A stretch of DNA of 37,421 nucleotides from contig CP091135.1 of NCBI GenBank assembly GCA_021582655.1, positions 2,028,101 through 2,065,521 of the forward strand, in the 5' to 3' direction. Source of the DNA: Nitrosomonas sp. Its GTDB lineage: Bacteria > Pseudomonadota > Gammaproteobacteria > Burkholderiales > Nitrosomonadaceae. The position numbers and the translations under genes were made by a program. Below, piece after piece: positions 26,214 to 34,222 of this stretch (position 1 is the stretch's first letter; each line of letters starts with the position of its first letter). The notes beneath the pieces are model-generated. The model ran no database searches and had not been told where the DNA came from. It saw only the letters and a list, made by a program, of their open reading frames with translations.

Positions 26214-27596
26214 ATGCTGATATTCTTTTCACAGGAAGCGGATAGCCTGGCGGCGCAATATAAAGATTCTTTTGCGGTTCAACAATTGAGCGATTTTGCA
26301 GCTTGGGAGAGAAACAGAATTGTTCCCGCTGCATTTGTTATTGCCGGAAGTGATAAGCAATATTTTTCTTCCATTGCCGGGAAGATTCGCAGAGACAGCG
26401 AAGTTTTTGCATCACTTTGTTTCTCAACGGAATTAATAACTTCGCCGGACAATGCTTTACTGGACGGATTATTGCCGCCAGCAGTGGATTTGCAGAAAGC
26501 GATCGATACCACGAATGATTTATTGAAATCATTGAAAGGCAAGGAAAATTACCTGACACATCAAGGACGATTAATCAAGTATTTGTGGTTACGTCCGCAC
26601 TTGGTACTGCAACCGCAGCACGAATGGAATAATCCGCGTTTTTACCGCTATCCGCTGCTTGAAGCATTGAGCCTGGATCAAGCCGATTCGTTTGAATGGC
26701 TCAGAAATCTGACCAACGCCAAGATTTTGGAGGCGGTATCGCTGGTCGATCGGCAGCGCGAATGCATGTATTGTCGTTCTTCGCATTTGCGTTTTATTGA
26801 TATCTGCCCGAATTGCTCCGCCATCGATATCAAATTGCAACCCTCATTACACTGCTTTACTTGCGGTTGTGTGGATGCGCAAGATAAGTTTCTCCAGAGC
26901 GGTTCGCTCGTCTGCCCCAAATGCCATACACATTTACGTCATATCGGCAGTGATTATGACCGTCCGCTGGAAAACTATCACTGCCAGGCGTGCCATCAGT
27001 CGTTCATGGAAGGTGATGTGCAGGTGCGCTGTGCGATGTGCGAAAAAGAAATGAACCCGAACGACTTAATCCTTAACGAAGTTCATGCCTGGCGCTTGAG
27101 TGACAAGGGGCGGACGATCGCATTCCGCGGCGAGGTATTCGATTTATCCTCCGGTTTCGATCAACTCGATTTCATCTCCAGAGAGCTGTTCATTCACGAT
27201 CTGAATTGGATGATGGTCATGACCCGGCGTTATCCAGCGGTCAAATTCAGTTTATTTGGAATTTATTTTGCCAACTTGCCCGAATTGGTGGAAGTATTCA
27301 ATCATACGCGATTACTGCAAATGCTTGAATCGTTTGCGCAACGCTTGAGGAACCTGCTGCGTACCCCGGACTTATCCACACGTACTTCGGAAAACATGCT
27401 ATGGCTATTGCTACCCAATACCGACGAGTACGGGCTCACCGGTTTTCAGAAGCGCATGGAAAAGAGCATGGATCAATTACTTGAGGAAAGCGATTATAAA
27501 TTAAATTTTCGCTTTATCAGCATGCACTCGCAGAAGTTACCTCAGAAGGAGAGTGCAGAATTGCTGCTCGCCCGTCTTGTCGGTGAATTGCTGTAG
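26214..27596 (+). CDS. TackOD1-like zinc-ribbon protein with degenerate GGDEF domain
   Basis: A 460-residue cytoplasmic protein without membrane segments. Residues 1-130 may be a diverged receiver-like domain (weak). Residues 184-276 carry six CxxC knuckles (184/187, 198/201, 214/217, 234/237, 257/260, 273/276), enough for three zinc ribbons, as in TackOD1 (thaumarchaeal output domain 1) proteins. Residues about 300-455 fit the GGDEF fold, but the GG(D/E)EF position reads SENML (392-396), so diguanylate cyclase activity should be lost. An RxxD (Arg383-Asp386) lies exactly five residues before it, the position of the c-di-GMP inhibitory site. This suggests a c-di-GMP receptor, like PelD in the Pel system. 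The stop is 3 bp before the glycosyltransferase gene, so it probably controls that synthase. The Shine-Dalgarno at its start is weak. Confidence 0.85.
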   Translation: MLIFFSQEADSLAAQYKDSFAVQQLSDFAAWERNRIVPAAFVIAGSDKQYFSSIAGKIRRDSEVFASLCFSTELITSPDNALLDGLLPPAVDLQKAIDTTNDLLKSLKGKENYLTHQGRLIKYLWLRPHLVLQPQHEWNNPRFYRYPLLEALSLDQADSFEWLRNLTNAKILEAVSLVDRQRECMYCRSSHLRFIDICPNCSAIDIKLQPSLHCFTCGCVDAQDKFLQSGSLVCPKCHTHLRHIGSDYDRPLENYHCQACHQSFMEGDVQVRCAMCEKEMNPNDLILNEVHAWRLSDKGRTIAFRGEVFDLSSGFDQLDFISRELFIHDLNWMMVMTRRYPAVKFSLFGIYFANLPELVEVFNHTRLLQMLESFAQRLRNLLRTPDLSTRTSENMLWLLLPNTDEYGLTGFQKRMEKSMDQLLEESDYKLNFRFISMHSQKLPQKESAELLLARLVGELL

Positions 27597-27599
27597 CCG

Positions 27600-28925
27600 A
27601 TGGAATCACTAATCCAGGCGTGGTATGTGTTTCGGATTACGGTGGCGCATTATCCGGATGTGCAATATGTATTGATGCTGATTCCCTTCGTATTGTTTTT
27701 TGAACTGCCGCTTTATTTTATCAATTGGGCGGGCGTCTTTCGACACCTGGTCAGCGAAGCGGTAGAGGTGCCGTTCGTTGCTCCCTATCATCCGCGGGTG
27801 ACTTGTACCATTACTTGCTATGCCGAGGGAAGGTCGGTACAAAATACGGTGATTTCGCTACTCGAGCAAATTTATCCCGGGCATATTGAGATTATTGCAG
27901 TGGTGGACGGGGTAACAAAAAACATCGCGACGTACCAGGCATTGAAAGAGCTTTACCCAATAATCCCGAGATATCCCGGTCGGTCGTTGGTCATTGTTCC
28001 GAAAATCCAGCGCGGTGGCAGGGTGTCGTCGCTGAATGCCGGATTGAGTCGGTCACGCGGCGAAGTATTTTTAGCCTTGGACGGCGATACCTCGTTTGAT
28101 AATCAGATGGTCTATTATGCCGCTGCACACTTCAAAAATCCCGATGTGGTGGCGGTAACCGGCCCGATGCGCGTGCGCAATGCGGATAAATCGTTAGTGG
28201 CCAGAATGCAGGATCTCGAATACATGCTGACGATGCAAGTGGGTAAGCTGGGGTTTGCAAAGCTGAATGTGATCAATAACGTGCCGGGTGCTTTCGGTAT
28301 CTTCAGGCGCTCTTTTCTGCAAAAAATCGGTGGATGGAATACCGGTACCGCGGAAGATCTCGACTTGACATTGCGGATCAAAAAGTATTACCAGCGCTAC
28401 CCGCATCTGAAAGTCGAGTTCGAGCCGCGAGCCGTCTCACATACCGACGTGCCCGAAAGTTTCGCGGGTTTTCTCAAACAACGGCTGCGATGGGACGGCG
28501 ACCTCTGGTACGTGTATTCGAATAAACATCGCTCTGGCATTACCGCAGGTACGATGGGATGGGCCAATTTCATCTTTTTACTGTGGTACGGGTTATTGTT
28601 TCAGATCGTCATGCCTTTCGCCATCGTGATTTATACCGTCTACATGGCGGTTATGCTGCCGCTGTATATTTTCATGCTCAGCATGATATTGGTTTACCTG
28701 TTCTATGTCATTTTGGTACTGATCCAGTTCATCATGTACCTCGCCGTGGTTTCGGATAGAAAATGGCGGGACAGCAAGGCGTTTCTGATTCTTCCGGCAT
28801 ATCCGCTGTTTCAATTCATTACTCGTATTTGGAGCGCATTCGCCATTGCCAACCAGGTTTTCAATAAGGGGCACTTGGATTCCGCAATGGCGCCTTTGTG
28901 GGTACTCAAAAAAGGTAAACAGTGA
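27600..28925 (+). CDS. Processive family-2 membrane glycosyltransferase
   Basis: A 441-residue inner-membrane polysaccharide synthase. A first helix region lies at about 21-45, the cytosolic GT-A domain at about 65-300, and three or four helices at about 320-430. All the processive GT2 landmarks are present: Asp103 (VVDG), the DGD at 161-163, the AED at 251-253 (TED equivalent) and Q294-R-L-R-W298 (QxxRW). This is the hallmark of synthases such as PgaC, HasA and cellulose synthase. It has no PilZ domain, so c-di-GMP sensing would need a partner, probably the preceding GGDEF-like protein. The sugar cannot be read. Its stop overlaps the GTG of the TolC-fusion gene, so the genes are coupled. Confidence 0.92.
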   Translation: MESLIQAWYVFRITVAHYPDVQYVLMLIPFVLFFELPLYFINWAGVFRHLVSEAVEVPFVAPYHPRVTCTITCYAEGRSVQNTVISLLEQIYPGHIEIIAVVDGVTKNIATYQALKELYPIIPRYPGRSLVIVPKIQRGGRVSSLNAGLSRSRGEVFLALDGDTSFDNQMVYYAAAHFKNPDVVAVTGPMRVRNADKSLVARMQDLEYMLTMQVGKLGFAKLNVINNVPGAFGIFRRSFLQKIGGWNTGTAEDLDLTLRIKKYYQRYPHLKVEFEPRAVSHTDVPESFAGFLKQRLRWDGDLWYVYSNKHRSGITAGTMGWANFIFLLWYGLLFQIVMPFAIVIYTVYMAVMLPLYIFMLSMILVYLFYVILVLIQFIMYLAVVSDRKWRDSKAFLILPAYPLFQFITRIWSAFAIANQVFNKGHLDSAMAPLWVLKKGKQ

Positions 28926-31087
28926 TACGGCTTTGTTTTATGCTGTTGCTTTCACTGGCGTTTACCGGCGGCGCTATCGCGGAAGTACGACCGCTCGCCG
29001 ATTTTTATACTCATTTGGATCAAGCCGCATCGATACTGAAAGTGCAAGCGGATTTAGAGGCGGAGCGCTCCAATTTGCTGGCGCAAGAAGCGCTAAGGGG
29101 ATGGGAGGTGTTCGGGGGAGTTTCCGGAGGTTACCAAAAAAGCCCTTTTGCGAGAGAACCGTTCGGGCATTTCTTCGATCCGTTGGCACGTATCGGCGTA
29201 CGTTATCCGTTGCTCGGCAGCGCGGAAAGAAAACAACGTGCCATTGAAGATGCGGCGACTCAAGTCAAAGTTGAAGGTATCCGTCTGGATTGGAGCAAGC
29301 GGCTGGCGACACTTTTTCTCGAAGAAAACTACGCGGCGTATTGGAGCGCGCAAAAAATGCTGTTGCTGACTGATGCCTATATTCGTTTACGTGATGAAGG
29401 CGTCGACCGGTTGCTGCAGAAAAGGCAGGCGGCGGGTTTGTTGTTCAAATCAGACTACTTCGAGTTTTTGTCGGCTTTTGACCGGGCGCAGCGCACGCAT
29501 ATAGAGTTCAGTAACAATAAAAGCCAGGCATTGATGCGATTGGCGCATTTAACCAATACAACGATAATGCCTTTCGAAGCGATCAAACCGCCTTTGGCGG
29601 AAGTGGCGAGCGTATTACGCCATGACATCGAACAGCCGGATCTGCGGATTTTGCAAACACAGATTGATAATCTTCAAAACATCCGGGAGTTGGAAAATTG
29701 GCAAGGAATCGATTCGGATATTTCCATGACCGCCTTCGGCGGTCCCGCGATTCCGCACCCTTCGCCTGATGGCATGCAATGGGGATACGGCGGTGCCGTG
29801 GGCTTTAATTTCAGAATGCCGCTTGAAATCATCAGCTACCGGAAAAATGAGCAATCGCGCTTAAATAGTCAGTTGATCAGCTTACGTGCGGATTACACCC
29901 GCCGCGATCAGGAACTGCAACATGAATTTAGAGTACTGTTGAACAGCTATCAGCAGCTTACACAGCAAATCAAATTTCAACGCACGCGTCTTGAAGCGGT
30001 ACGTGAATTGATCCGGGAAAGCTATCTGCGGTTGCGGGTTATGGACGGTGATGTCATTGAGAAATATTTCAAAGCGATCAATGCGTACTACCAGGTGGCG
30101 CTCGAGAATGTCGAGGCGGAATCGGAGCATTGGAAGCTGCATATCCGTCTGCGGCAGTTTCTAGCAGTACCGGAAACGCTGGCGAGAGACCATCATCCGG
30201 AAACCGATATCGCCCTACTGCTTGAGCCGCTGCAATCGGCCGGCCGATTCCTCGTAGCAGGGGAGAAGCCGGTTGCCATAACACCGATCAACGATCCGGT
30301 ACACGCGCATGCACCGATCATTTCCAGCCAGTTTGCCGTGTATGTCTGGAATTTCACGCAATTGATCCGGCGTACGGATATATGGGAACAAAAGCAAATC
30401 AATGCGATTAACCGATTGCTTATTTCCTTGAATGCACGGGAAATTGCCGACGTGGCGGCCGATCCGGCCCCACTGATCGATTTTTTACGGAATGCGCACC
30501 AACGCGGAAAGAAAGTGGAATTATTGCTAGGCGATCCGGATTGGATTCTGCCGCAGCACCGGGATCATCTGCTGCAATTCGTTAAACAGCTGCAGCATAT
30601 CAATTTCGATGGCTTACACTTGGACATTGAGCCGGATCAATTGGAATCCGGTTGGTCGGGGAAAAAACGTCTGGAAGCATTGATCGCAACCGTACGGCAA
30701 GTAACCGTCGTCGCTCCCTGGTCGGTAGGTGTCAGTATCCACCCCCGTTATCTGCGGCAAGAATCGTCGTTCGGGCTGTGTATCCCCTGCCAGCTCCAGC
30801 AGGTCGGTGTCAAGGAAATTGCGGTTATGTACTATTCGATGAATATTCAGAAGATTGTGGCAACATTACAAACAGCGATGCGGCAATTTCCGGCGTTGAC
30901 GTTTAGTCTGGCGCAAAGTCTGGAGCGCGAACTGGGTCCGGAAAGCAGTTATGCCCATAAACCGCGGCGAATCTTCAGCGATGCAATGCAACAATTTCAG
31001 GATCAGCTGCAGCGGCCGAATTTCGGTGGTCTCATCATCCAATCGTGGCAAGACTGGGAAAATTATCTTTATGAAAATTCGCTTTAA
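28922..31087 (+). CDS. TolC-like outer-membrane channel fused to a GH18-like domain
   Basis: 721 residues. A signal peptide (1-20, AIA-EV) is followed by a TolC/OEP-type region (about 25-420) of long amphipathic helices with two beta-rich insertions (for example SGGYQKS and FGGPAIPHP...GFNFRMP). A linker leads to a C-terminal barrel-like domain (about 468-715). That domain has FAVYVWNF (471-478), VELLLGDPDWI (532-542), FDGLHLDIEP (562-571), VGVSIHPRY (602-610), VMYYS (635-639) and IIQSWQDWENY (705-715). DGLHLDIE matches the GH18 D-G-x-D-x-D-x-E motif except His566 for the first Asp; Asp568 and Glu570 are kept. A channel joined to a glycan-active domain suggests secretion coupled to trimming or binding of the polymer. 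The GTG start overlaps the glycosyltransferase stop; the adaptor gene begins inside the 3' end. Confidence 0.85.
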   Translation: MIRLCFMLLLSLAFTGGAIAEVRPLADFYTHLDQAASILKVQADLEAERSNLLAQEALRGWEVFGGVSGGYQKSPFAREPFGHFFDPLARIGVRYPLLGSAERKQRAIEDAATQVKVEGIRLDWSKRLATLFLEENYAAYWSAQKMLLLTDAYIRLRDEGVDRLLQKRQAAGLLFKSDYFEFLSAFDRAQRTHIEFSNNKSQALMRLAHLTNTTIMPFEAIKPPLAEVASVLRHDIEQPDLRILQTQIDNLQNIRELENWQGIDSDISMTAFGGPAIPHPSPDGMQWGYGGAVGFNFRMPLEIISYRKNEQSRLNSQLISLRADYTRRDQELQHEFRVLLNSYQQLTQQIKFQRTRLEAVRELIRESYLRLRVMDGDVIEKYFKAINAYYQVALENVEAESEHWKLHIRLRQFLAVPETLARDHHPETDIALLLEPLQSAGRFLVAGEKPVAITPINDPVHAHAPIISSQFAVYVWNFTQLIRRTDIWEQKQINAINRLLISLNAREIADVAADPAPLIDFLRNAHQRGKKVELLLGDPDWILPQHRDHLLQFVKQLQHINFDGLHLDIEPDQLESGWSGKKRLEALIATVRQVTVVAPWSVGVSIHPRYLRQESSFGLCIPCQLQQVGVKEIAVMYYSMNIQKIVATLQTAMRQFPALTFSLAQSLERELGPESSYAHKPRRIFSDAMQQFQDQLQRPNFGGLIIQSWQDWENYLYENSL

Positions 31088-32141
31088 CCAGCCTGAGAAT
31101 AAAATTCCGGACGATGACCGAGGCCTGCGGATTCGATACAGTAATGCCAAGCGACCCAGCAAGCCTTGGCGCTGGTATTTGATTTTGGCGATCGCCAGCT
31201 TGCCTTTGACTTATCTGATCGGAAAAATAATTTGGGAGAATTACCGCGTCGAAGCCAATGGCCGGATCAAAGTGACGAACTTCATCGTCCGCGCCCCGGT
31301 AGACGGATTTGTGCGGCAGATATTCGTCACGCCGTTGCAGACGGTTGCGGAAGGTGCGCAGTTGGCGCAGTTGGCGAATACGGTACTGCAAGACAATTAT
31401 GATCGGATCGGTATTGAAATCGAATTGCTTAAAAAAGAAAAACAGCAATTATTGCAGCAGGCGATTCAATCCTGAGACGGTTCCATGGAATTGTTAAGAT
31501 TTGCACAAGAACAAAGAGATTTTACTTATCACCGCATGCGTCAGTATGAGCAGTTGTTCGCACAAAGCGCAGCAACACAGGCCGAAATTGCGACAATCCG
31601 GAGTCAGCACCGGTTAGCGCTGGAAAATCTGGCGGCGTTGAAAAAAGCCGAACGGATCGAGAGTGAAAAAGTAGCGCGCATGCAGCAAGGAGCCGCCCCG
31701 GAAATACGTCAGCTTACCAGCCAATTGAATCAATTATCGCTTGAGTTTGAAAAAATTAACGATCAGCTACAGCAATTGAACCTTATCACCGCGGCAACCG
31801 GATTGATTACCGAGATCTACGTGCAACCCGGTGAGTACCTGGGGCGCGGGCAAGCGCTACTCGAGATGATATTTCCCGAGAAGGTCATGATCGACGCGTT
31901 TATTCCACCGAAATACCAGGATCTCGCCGAAGTCGGCCAGGCGGTGCGGGTTAAATTCCCCAACGGCGATACCGCCAAGGCACGGATCGTTGCGGTGCCG
32001 GGGGTGATGCAAAAAACCTCCGCTGCCGAGATCAATCCGCTCGAAGTCGTGCGATCCGCCATTCTGGCGCAACTGGAGTTTGTCGATCAGGTAAATACCC
32101 GTTTGATCAACGGCATGCCGGTGACTGTTTATTTCGATTAA
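31071..32141 (+). pseudogene. HlyD-like membrane fusion/adaptor protein split by an in-frame TGA
   Basis: One reading frame of 356 codons encodes an HlyD-type adaptor. Residues 1-32 are cytosolic, a membrane helix spans about 33-55, and the first lipoyl half follows at about 60-100 (VRAPVDGFVRQIFV). A coiled-coil hairpin (about 110-240), the second lipoyl half (TGLITEIYVQPGEYLGRG) and a beta-barrel domain complete the family plan. Codon 135 is TGA (31473-31475). The frame continues without shift to TAA at 32141. An ATG at 31485, four codons later with a weak GAGACGG before it, could restart translation of the last 218 residues (31485-32141), leaving a 134-residue first part (31071-31475). Possible explanations are a recent nonsense mutation (CGA or TGG to TGA), a sequencing error, readthrough, or two split chains. 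The ATG at 31071 lies inside the TolC-fusion gene. Confidence 0.8.
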
Positions 32142-34204
32142 TGATTGCCCTTGACTTGCTCCGGCTGGTCATCAACTCGCAATTTCAGCGGCTGTGCCGG
32201 CCAGATTCCTTTCTTGATCGCCTGGCGATCTTGGAAAACAAGATAACTTTGCCTGCCGTAATGTGGCAGTGGACGGATCAACGCTTCAAGCGATGCCGTG
32301 TCCTTGGCGGATACGATTGCCAGTGATCCGTTTGCGGCGCGGGACAGCGTCCAAACCTGTGCGGTGCCCGCGGAATTCACTTCGTCGGGTCTGGGCGGCA
32401 GTTCCCGTGAGGCAAGCCACGAATCGACTTCGGTGTGTAACCCGATGATTAATGCGGGTGCGGCGGATAGTGGCTCATCCGCTGCAACAATATGCGGCTT
32501 CTTATCTTGCAGCTTATTCGCCAGCGTTTCAGCGGTTTTACGAATTTCACCGGTGGATAGCAACAGTGTTTGTGTCGCCGCGTTTACCATCACTTCACGC
32601 AGAATGGGTGGCGCTTCGTCAGCCGCCAAGTGGCGGAACAAGCGAATATCCGGATCGAGTGCGACCGATAACGGTTTCTCGATAAGATGCAAGGCGAAGG
32701 TTTGCTGCGCTTGATTCAGATCGAGCCAATGAATCGTGGTGCCCGTTTCGGTTCCGATTGTAACAGGGACGCGCAATCGGTATGCCGGTTCGTGTTGTTT
32801 CAGGGTAACCGATAGCACATGGCCAGAGCCGGTATCGGTATTCGTTGCCGCACTGACGGTAATGGCCGGAGCACCGCTGCGGGTCAGCCACTGGGAAAAG
32901 AAATACTCCAGCGGCTGCCCGGAGATGATCTCGAACATTTTTTGAATGTCACGCCAGGAAATCACTTTAAAGCGCTGCGATGCCCATAGTCCTTGCAAGC
33001 TGCGATTGAAAATCTCATCGCCGGTGAGATCGCGCAGCATGAAAAAAAGCATCGCCGCTTTGTTATAACCGACGATCTTGGAGGCGCCGTGCGTCCGTGA
33101 GGTGAATGTGATTAGCGACTGATCCTGGTCGGGTTGCAGCGCGGCGAAATCGCGCAGCCACCCAAGCCGCATGTCGCGCGCGGCTTCGGCGCTTTGCTGT
33201 TCTTGGTAGGCATAATCGGCCATGAACGTGGTTAATCCTTCCGACCAGTTGCCGCCCGCATAAGCCGGATAAATGCCGTTACCCCACCAGTTATGCAGCA
33301 CTTCGTGTCCCAGCGAAGTATCACGGATAAACGGCAATTTCAACACATCAATGCCGAGATAAGTGAGCGTCGGCATGCCGAAGCCGGTCGGCGTCGGACT
33401 GGAAACGATGCTGAATTCGCTGAACGCGTATTCGCCGATCCAGGTCTCGTACAGATCCAGATAACGTGTTACCGCATCCAGATAATCTTTCGATAAATCG
33501 CTGATCTCAGGATGAAAGTAAGTACGCAACCGAATCGGGTTCTGCCTGATGTTGGTATGTGTGCGGGTGGCAACGGTATAAGGCCCGGCCATCAAGTCGA
33601 TGCCTTCAGCGGGGTGGGAAAATTCGAACACTGCCTGATAACCTTGCTCCGATTCGTTTTCCTCGATCAGTTGACCGGCAACCAATCCCTTTTGTCCCGG
33701 CGGCAACTCGATGTTGACTTTGTAGCGGGCGAGTTCGCCGACAACGCGCGGGTACCAATCGGATCCATCCGGCAAGAAAGTGCCTGCCTCACCACTGACG
33801 GCAACCGGCCTGCCAAGCGTTTGTCGGTGATCGAGTGTGTTGTCCAGCGGCGCCAGGGTGCCGCGCCATCGGATCAGAAATTGAATTTTCTGGCGGAAGT
33901 GAAACGGAATATTCCAGATATGCGGCTGATCGGATTGTTCCCGTCCGATGCCGATCGGGCCATCGTTGAATTCCGCCTGGACAACCTCGTATGCGGCCCC
34001 CAGTTTCAACTGCAATTCCCGCGGCCTTTCGACGGTAATCATGCTGCTGCCTTCGATCGTACGCTTCACCGGATCGATTTTGATCGTCATGTCGTAATCG
34101 ACTTGATTGAATTTGAACGGTGCGGGCCGCGATAACGCCGCGCCCGACATCAAGCAGGCTATGAAAAACAATAGCCAATTTCTCATCAACATAAAGCGGG
34201 TCAT
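32138..34204 (-). CDS. Exported M1-family-like metallopeptidase
   Basis: A 688-residue protein with a signal peptide (about 1-25, ALS-RP). The N-terminal beta domain is followed by a gluzincin catalytic core with the zinc motif HEVLH (300-304) and a third-ligand candidate Glu322 in NWSEG. Seventeen residues separate H304 and E322 rather than the usual 18, and the GxMEN exopeptidase motif is not seen; TPTGFGMPTL (271-280) occupies that place. It may be a diverged M1 aminopeptidase with different specificity. Past about residue 560 the C-terminal region does not match anything I recognise. The start at 34204 has two near alternatives (34192, 34186). Its stop overlaps that of the HlyD-like gene by 3 nt, within a 4-nt convergent overlap. 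It lies 18 bp after the ChaN-like gene. Confidence 0.85.
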   Translation of the reverse strand: MTRFMLMRNWLLFFIACLMSGAALSRPAPFKFNQVDYDMTIKIDPVKRTIEGSSMITVERPRELQLKLGAAYEVVQAEFNDGPIGIGREQSDQPHIWNIPFHFRQKIQFLIRWRGTLAPLDNTLDHRQTLGRPVAVSGEAGTFLPDGSDWYPRVVGELARYKVNIELPPGQKGLVAGQLIEENESEQGYQAVFEFSHPAEGIDLMAGPYTVATRTHTNIRQNPIRLRTYFHPEISDLSKDYLDAVTRYLDLYETWIGEYAFSEFSIVSSPTPTGFGMPTLTYLGIDVLKLPFIRDTSLGHEVLHNWWGNGIYPAYAGGNWSEGLTTFMADYAYQEQQSAEAARDMRLGWLRDFAALQPDQDQSLITFTSRTHGASKIVGYNKAAMLFFMLRDLTGDEIFNRSLQGLWASQRFKVISWRDIQKMFEIISGQPLEYFFSQWLTRSGAPAITVSAATNTDTGSGHVLSVTLKQHEPAYRLRVPVTIGTETGTTIHWLDLNQAQQTFALHLIEKPLSVALDPDIRLFRHLAADEAPPILREVMVNAATQTLLLSTGEIRKTAETLANKLQDKKPHIVAADEPLSAAPALIIGLHTEVDSWLASRELPPRPDEVNSAGTAQVWTLSRAANGSLAIVSAKDTASLEALIRPLPHYGRQSYLVFQDRQAIKKGIWPAQPLKLRVDDQPEQVKGNH

Positions 34205-34222
34205 AGTTTTTGATACGGAATA

